A stretch of 51,749 nt of DNA from a virus. Shown one piece after another: positions 49,717-51,749 of the stretch (position 1 is the stretch's first letter; each line of letters starts with the position of its first letter). The stretch spans positions 1 to 51,749 of the IMG/VR virus record IMGVR_UViG_3300025012_000122. One strand, 5' to 3'. The position numbers and the translations under genes were made by a program. The notes beneath the pieces are model-generated. The model was given only the letters and a program-made list of their open reading frames with translations. It was not told the origin of the DNA and made no database searches.

Positions 49717-49979
49717 TGGCTAAGGATCGAAGATACACGTTGAGCGGTGTGTCTATACATACAATGAGACGTTTAGCTTTGGAATTTTGTGCGACACGAG
49801 GGCGTTATTTCACAAACCCTCCATCCAATAAAGTTATCAATAAGACGATTGCTGAATTGAAAGGTTTAACAAATCCAGACACTAAAAATATGGGATTCGC
49901 ACAATTGGTTTTGTCCGGTGTTCCTGTTACGCCCAAACCAAAAGCGACCAAATCTAAAGCCGCCTACAAGCCCCTTTAA
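49716..49979 (+). CDS. Hypothetical protein (87 aa)
   Basis: Coupled to the initiator gene: its ATG shares a base with the initiator stop (TAATG). A basic 87-residue protein with an early helix (HTMRRLALEFCATRGRYF), a second helix IAELKGLTNPDTK and a Lys/Pro-rich tail (KPKATKSKAAYKPL). It could bind nucleic acid. No family recognised. Confidence 0.65.
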   Translation: MAKDRRYTLSGVSIHTMRRLALEFCATRGRYFTNPPSNKVINKTIAELKGLTNPDTKNMGFAQLVLSGVPVTPKPKATKSKAAYKPL

Positions 49980-50002
49980 AGCGTACTTATTTGAAGACAA
50001 GA

Positions 50003-50344
50003 ATGGACTCTAAGGAGTTCTACGCAACGCGAGAGTGGCAGGAATTGCGTTATCGAGCCTTAGTGCTTCATGGAAGCAGTTGTTTATGCTGCGGTAGGAA
50101 TTATAAAGAAGACAAAGTTAAAATACACGTAGATCATATCAAACCAAGATCACTTAGAGCCGATCTGGAACTTGATATCAATAACCTTCAAGTCCTCTGC
50201 GAAGATTGTAACATGGGGAAAAGTAACAAAGACGATACTGATTGGCGACCTGTCAAAGAAGAACCAGTTGCATCAATAGGACGTAGCAGCAGAACGACAC
50301 CGATACCACCAAGAAGGAAAATTCAACCTAACACGGAGGAATAA
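50003..50344 (+). CDS. HNH endonuclease (113 aa)
   Basis: A compact HNH nuclease: SKEFYATREWQELRYRALVLHG start, C-L-C-C-G zinc pair, HVDHIKPRS (catalytic His) and NNLQVLCEDCNMGKSN (second zinc pair C-x2-C). It is the type often found beside phage terminases, where it makes the cut that starts packaging; here it is about 1.6 kb away, in the rightward cluster. I use ATG 50003, which matches usual family starts, over an in-frame TTG at 49991. The last ~30 residues (Arg/Pro/Ser-rich) are a non-catalytic tail. Confidence 0.85.
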   Translation: MDSKEFYATREWQELRYRALVLHGSSCLCCGRNYKEDKVKIHVDHIKPRSLRADLELDINNLQVLCEDCNMGKSNKDDTDWRPVKEEPVASIGRSSRTTPIPPRRKIQPNTEE

Positions 50345-50527
50345 ATGACCAGAGAGGAAACGATAGTAAATTTAGAGGAAATGAAACGGAAGGTGATAAG
50401 GGAAATGCCACATGTGAACTGTTTCTTTAATCCCGATCTTCCTGAAGAGAAATGTTCCTGTTATAAGATCCACTTGATAACACTTTTAGACATGTCGATC
50501 ATGGACGTAAAAACTATCGTAGAATAA
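50345..50527 (+). CDS. Hypothetical protein (60 aa)
   Basis: ATG 50345 directly after the HNH stop, with GGAGGA upstream (50336-50341). The 60-residue protein has a helical N-terminus (REETIVNLEEMKRKVIREM) and a middle with C-x10-C-x-C (VNCFFNPDLPEEKCSCYKIH), perhaps a metal site. No family recognised. Co-expressed with the cluster. Confidence 0.6.
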   Translation: MTREETIVNLEEMKRKVIREMPHVNCFFNPDLPEEKCSCYKIHLITLLDMSIMDVKTIVE

Positions 50528-50542
50528 AAAGGAGATAACAAA

Positions 50543-50746
50543 ATGGTGAAAGGTAACATAACACCTATTAGCGGTGGTGGTAAACCTGATAAGTTCAAAG
50601 AGGCTGTACGAGCAATGAAAGAACAGTTATCAGATCAAATCGAATTTCAACAACTCGTAGCAAAGTTACAACGTGCTAAATACGTGGCGTTGATCGAAGA
50701 AGGATTTACACCGGCTGAGGCGTTGGAACTTTGCAAGACCTTCTAA
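50543..50746 (+). CDS. Small helical protein (67 aa)
   Basis: ATG 50543 with AAGGAG at 50530-50535. The 67-residue protein is helical, with a first helix KFKEAVRAMKEQLSDQIEFQQLVAKLQRAKYVAL and a C-terminal EEGFTPAEALELCKTF, a motif common at the end of small phage proteins of unknown function. It is the last gene before the convergent terminator. Confidence 0.65.
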   Translation: MVKGNITPISGGGKPDKFKEAVRAMKEQLSDQIEFQQLVAKLQRAKYVALIEEGFTPAEALELCKTF

Positions 50747-50755
50747 GACACATAA

Positions 50756-50789
50756 AAGGGGGTAGGTTTTAAAGGTATACTACCCCCTT
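50756..50789. terminator. Convergent terminator between the right-arm cluster and the recombinase
   Basis: AAGGGGGTAG (50756-50765) and CTACCCCCTT (50780-50789) form a perfect 10-bp G/C-rich stem with a 14-base loop. The A-run on the left gives a T-run on the - strand, so it is best for leftward transcription, but it separates both. Confidence 0.7.
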
Positions 50790-50844
50790 ACCCGCCCCCT
50801 AAAGTGCCGCTAAACGCTAAATTTAAGCGTCTGTTTTAACCCCT

Positions 50845-51546
50845 CTAACCTCTCTTCTCTACCCTCACTATTACGTTACGTACCGCCGTAGCTGTCCACG
50901 CACCCCCTCTTGCTGTCTGTACCCCTAACCTGCTTAACTCGTCCGCTATAAATTGGAGTGACTTACCTTGTGCGCGTAATGCACTCACTATACTGATAAC
51001 TTTATCTGCAAACGCTTCAGCTTGTTGTTTGATAACTTTATTACCTTTATCGCTTGCCTCTTTTACTAACTCCGGTTTCAAGTTGTTGGTGCCAAGGATA
51101 ACACCCCTAGCTTTAGCTGCCTGAAGTCCCGCCTTAGTCCTACTTGATATCATTTCTCTTTCCCTCTGAGCTAACGCACCATATATGTGAATGGTGAAAC
51201 TGTCACACCCCGGTAAATCACATACAGCAAATTCGACCTTACTTTTCTGTAAAGAAGTAATAAAATGTAAATCCCTTGATAACCTGTCTAACTTACCTAC
51301 CAGCAGTTTTCCACCTACCAGATCCGCATACTTCATAGCGGCGGCTAATTGAGGTCTATCTGAACGCTTACCAGATTCTATTTCCGTGAACTCAGCTACC
51401 AACTCACCGTTGTTGTAATTCATAAAATCCGATATCATTTTATGTTGAGCCTCCAAACCTAAACCGGAAGCACCTTGTTTCTGAGTGGAAACCCTATAAT
51501 AAGCCACATATTTGACCGTTTTAGCCTCGGTTACATACTTACCCAT
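50845..51546 (-). CDS. Small serine recombinase (resolvase/invertase family)
   Basis: A 233-residue site-specific recombinase. The catalytic domain has YYRVSTQKQGASGLGLEAQ (nucleophile Ser), FTEIESGKRSDRPQL, LLVGKLDRLSRDLHF (catalytic Arg residues) and the long E-helix region YGALAQREREMISSRTKAGLQAAKARG. A C-terminal helix-turn-helix follows (ALRAQGKSLQFIADELSRLGVQTARGGAWTATAVRNVI). It could be a phage invertase, a resolvase or a small integrase; no repressor, excisionase or crossover site was found nearby to decide. The start at ATG 51546 has AGGGGGA upstream; a second ATG at 51585 is less likely. Confidence 0.92.
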   Translation of the reverse strand: MGKYVTEAKTVKYVAYYRVSTQKQGASGLGLEAQHKMISDFMNYNNGELVAEFTEIESGKRSDRPQLAAAMKYADLVGGKLLVGKLDRLSRDLHFITSLQKSKVEFAVCDLPGCDSFTIHIYGALAQREREMISSRTKAGLQAAKARGVILGTNNLKPELVKEASDKGNKVIKQQAEAFADKVISIVSALRAQGKSLQFIADELSRLGVQTARGGAWTATAVRNVIVRVEKRG

Positions 51547-51588
51547 AAATCCCCCTGTAATCGTAAAGTGTTGGTGTAATTTCAAGGA

Positions 51589-51617
51589 ATAATCGCATAT
51601 AAAACCCCAAAAGTCAA
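51589..51617 (-). promoter_or_regulatory. Possible promoter of the recombinase gene
   Basis: On the - strand TTGACT (51612-51617), 17 bases, GATTAT (51589-51594), about 35 bases upstream of the ATG. The -35 box is good, the -10 box weak. Confidence 0.4.
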
Positions 51618-51749
51618 ATTTATAAAACCAGACACAAAATAAAATTTACCCCCACAACACACATTAACGAGCATTTCTATTTTCGTTATCAAATATAGGG
51701 GTGTGGGTGTTATCATTTTCTATTTTGGGTAAATACCCCCCCCCCCCCC
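51618..51749. other. Right end: A/T-rich repeats and terminal poly-C
   Basis: No gene in the last ~130 bases. It holds one 9-mer related to the tandem motif (GACACAAAA, 51631-51639), a direct repeat (CATTTCTATTTTCGTTATC at 51672-51690 and a diverged copy at 51714-51732), and a final run of 14 C (51736-51749). The C run is probably where the assembly ended. Confidence 0.6.

Overview
The window is a large part of a tailed double-stranded DNA phage (or prophage) genome with long-tailed siphovirus morphology. The evidence is a small and large terminase pair, a portal, an XkdF-type protease, an HK97-type capsid set, a 2048-residue tape measure protein and a frameshifting tail-assembly chaperone, with no contractile sheath. 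The left edge cuts a gene (the C-terminal part of a sliding clamp). The right edge ends in a run of 14 C residues, so the window is probably the right end of a contig or genome. The host cannot be read directly. Five Ig-like repeats in a tail protein, each starting with a DTTPxAFTFxDQTGV-type motif, resemble repeats I associate with Desulfuromonadales/Geobacter-like bacteria; that is only a hint.

Left arm (1-16.4 kb, + strand): a T4-style replication and recombination set packed into overlapping genes. It holds a sliding clamp, a compact family B DNA polymerase, a clamp-loader ATPase, a possible UvsY-like mediator, an HU-like protein, a gp32-like zinc-containing ssDNA-binding protein, a UvsX/RecA-like recombinase, a RuvC-like resolvase, an ATP-dependent DNA ligase, an SbcD/Mre11-like nuclease, an SbcC/Rad50-like ATPase split into two distant genes, a dUTPase and an Nmad5-like protein. 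A free-standing HNH/AP2 homing endonuclease interrupts the operon after the clamp loader. No helicase or primase is visible; they may lie left of the window.

Middle and right (16.4-48.4 kb, - strand): the structural and lysis block, transcribed toward the left arm and meeting it at a bidirectional terminator (16433-16470). In transcription order from the right: small and large terminase, portal, Mu F-like minor capsid protein, a broken GIY-YIG homing endonuclease, a protease and scaffold encoded as two genes, decoration protein, major capsid protein, head completion and neck proteins, tail terminator, tail tube, chaperones G and G-T, tape measure, tail hub and tip proteins, a repeat-rich tail fibre-like protein, a second receptor-binding candidate, a holin candidate, a GH108-type endolysin and a DUF1353 protein.

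Right arm (48.5-50.8 kb, + strand): an early-looking cluster with a winged-helix protein, a DnaD/O-like replication initiator, an HNH nuclease and small unknown genes. It is followed by a convergent terminator and a lone small serine recombinase on the - strand.

The most notable features are the split Rad50 with its half zinc hook, a textbook A AAA AAC -1 frameshift site in the tail chaperone, a tandem 9-bp direct-repeat motif in three intergenic regions (two immediately upstream of good sigma70-type promoters), a split protease/scaffold, a hairpin over the ribosome binding site of the GIY-YIG endonuclease, and two genes broken by single-base changes in A/T homopolymers.
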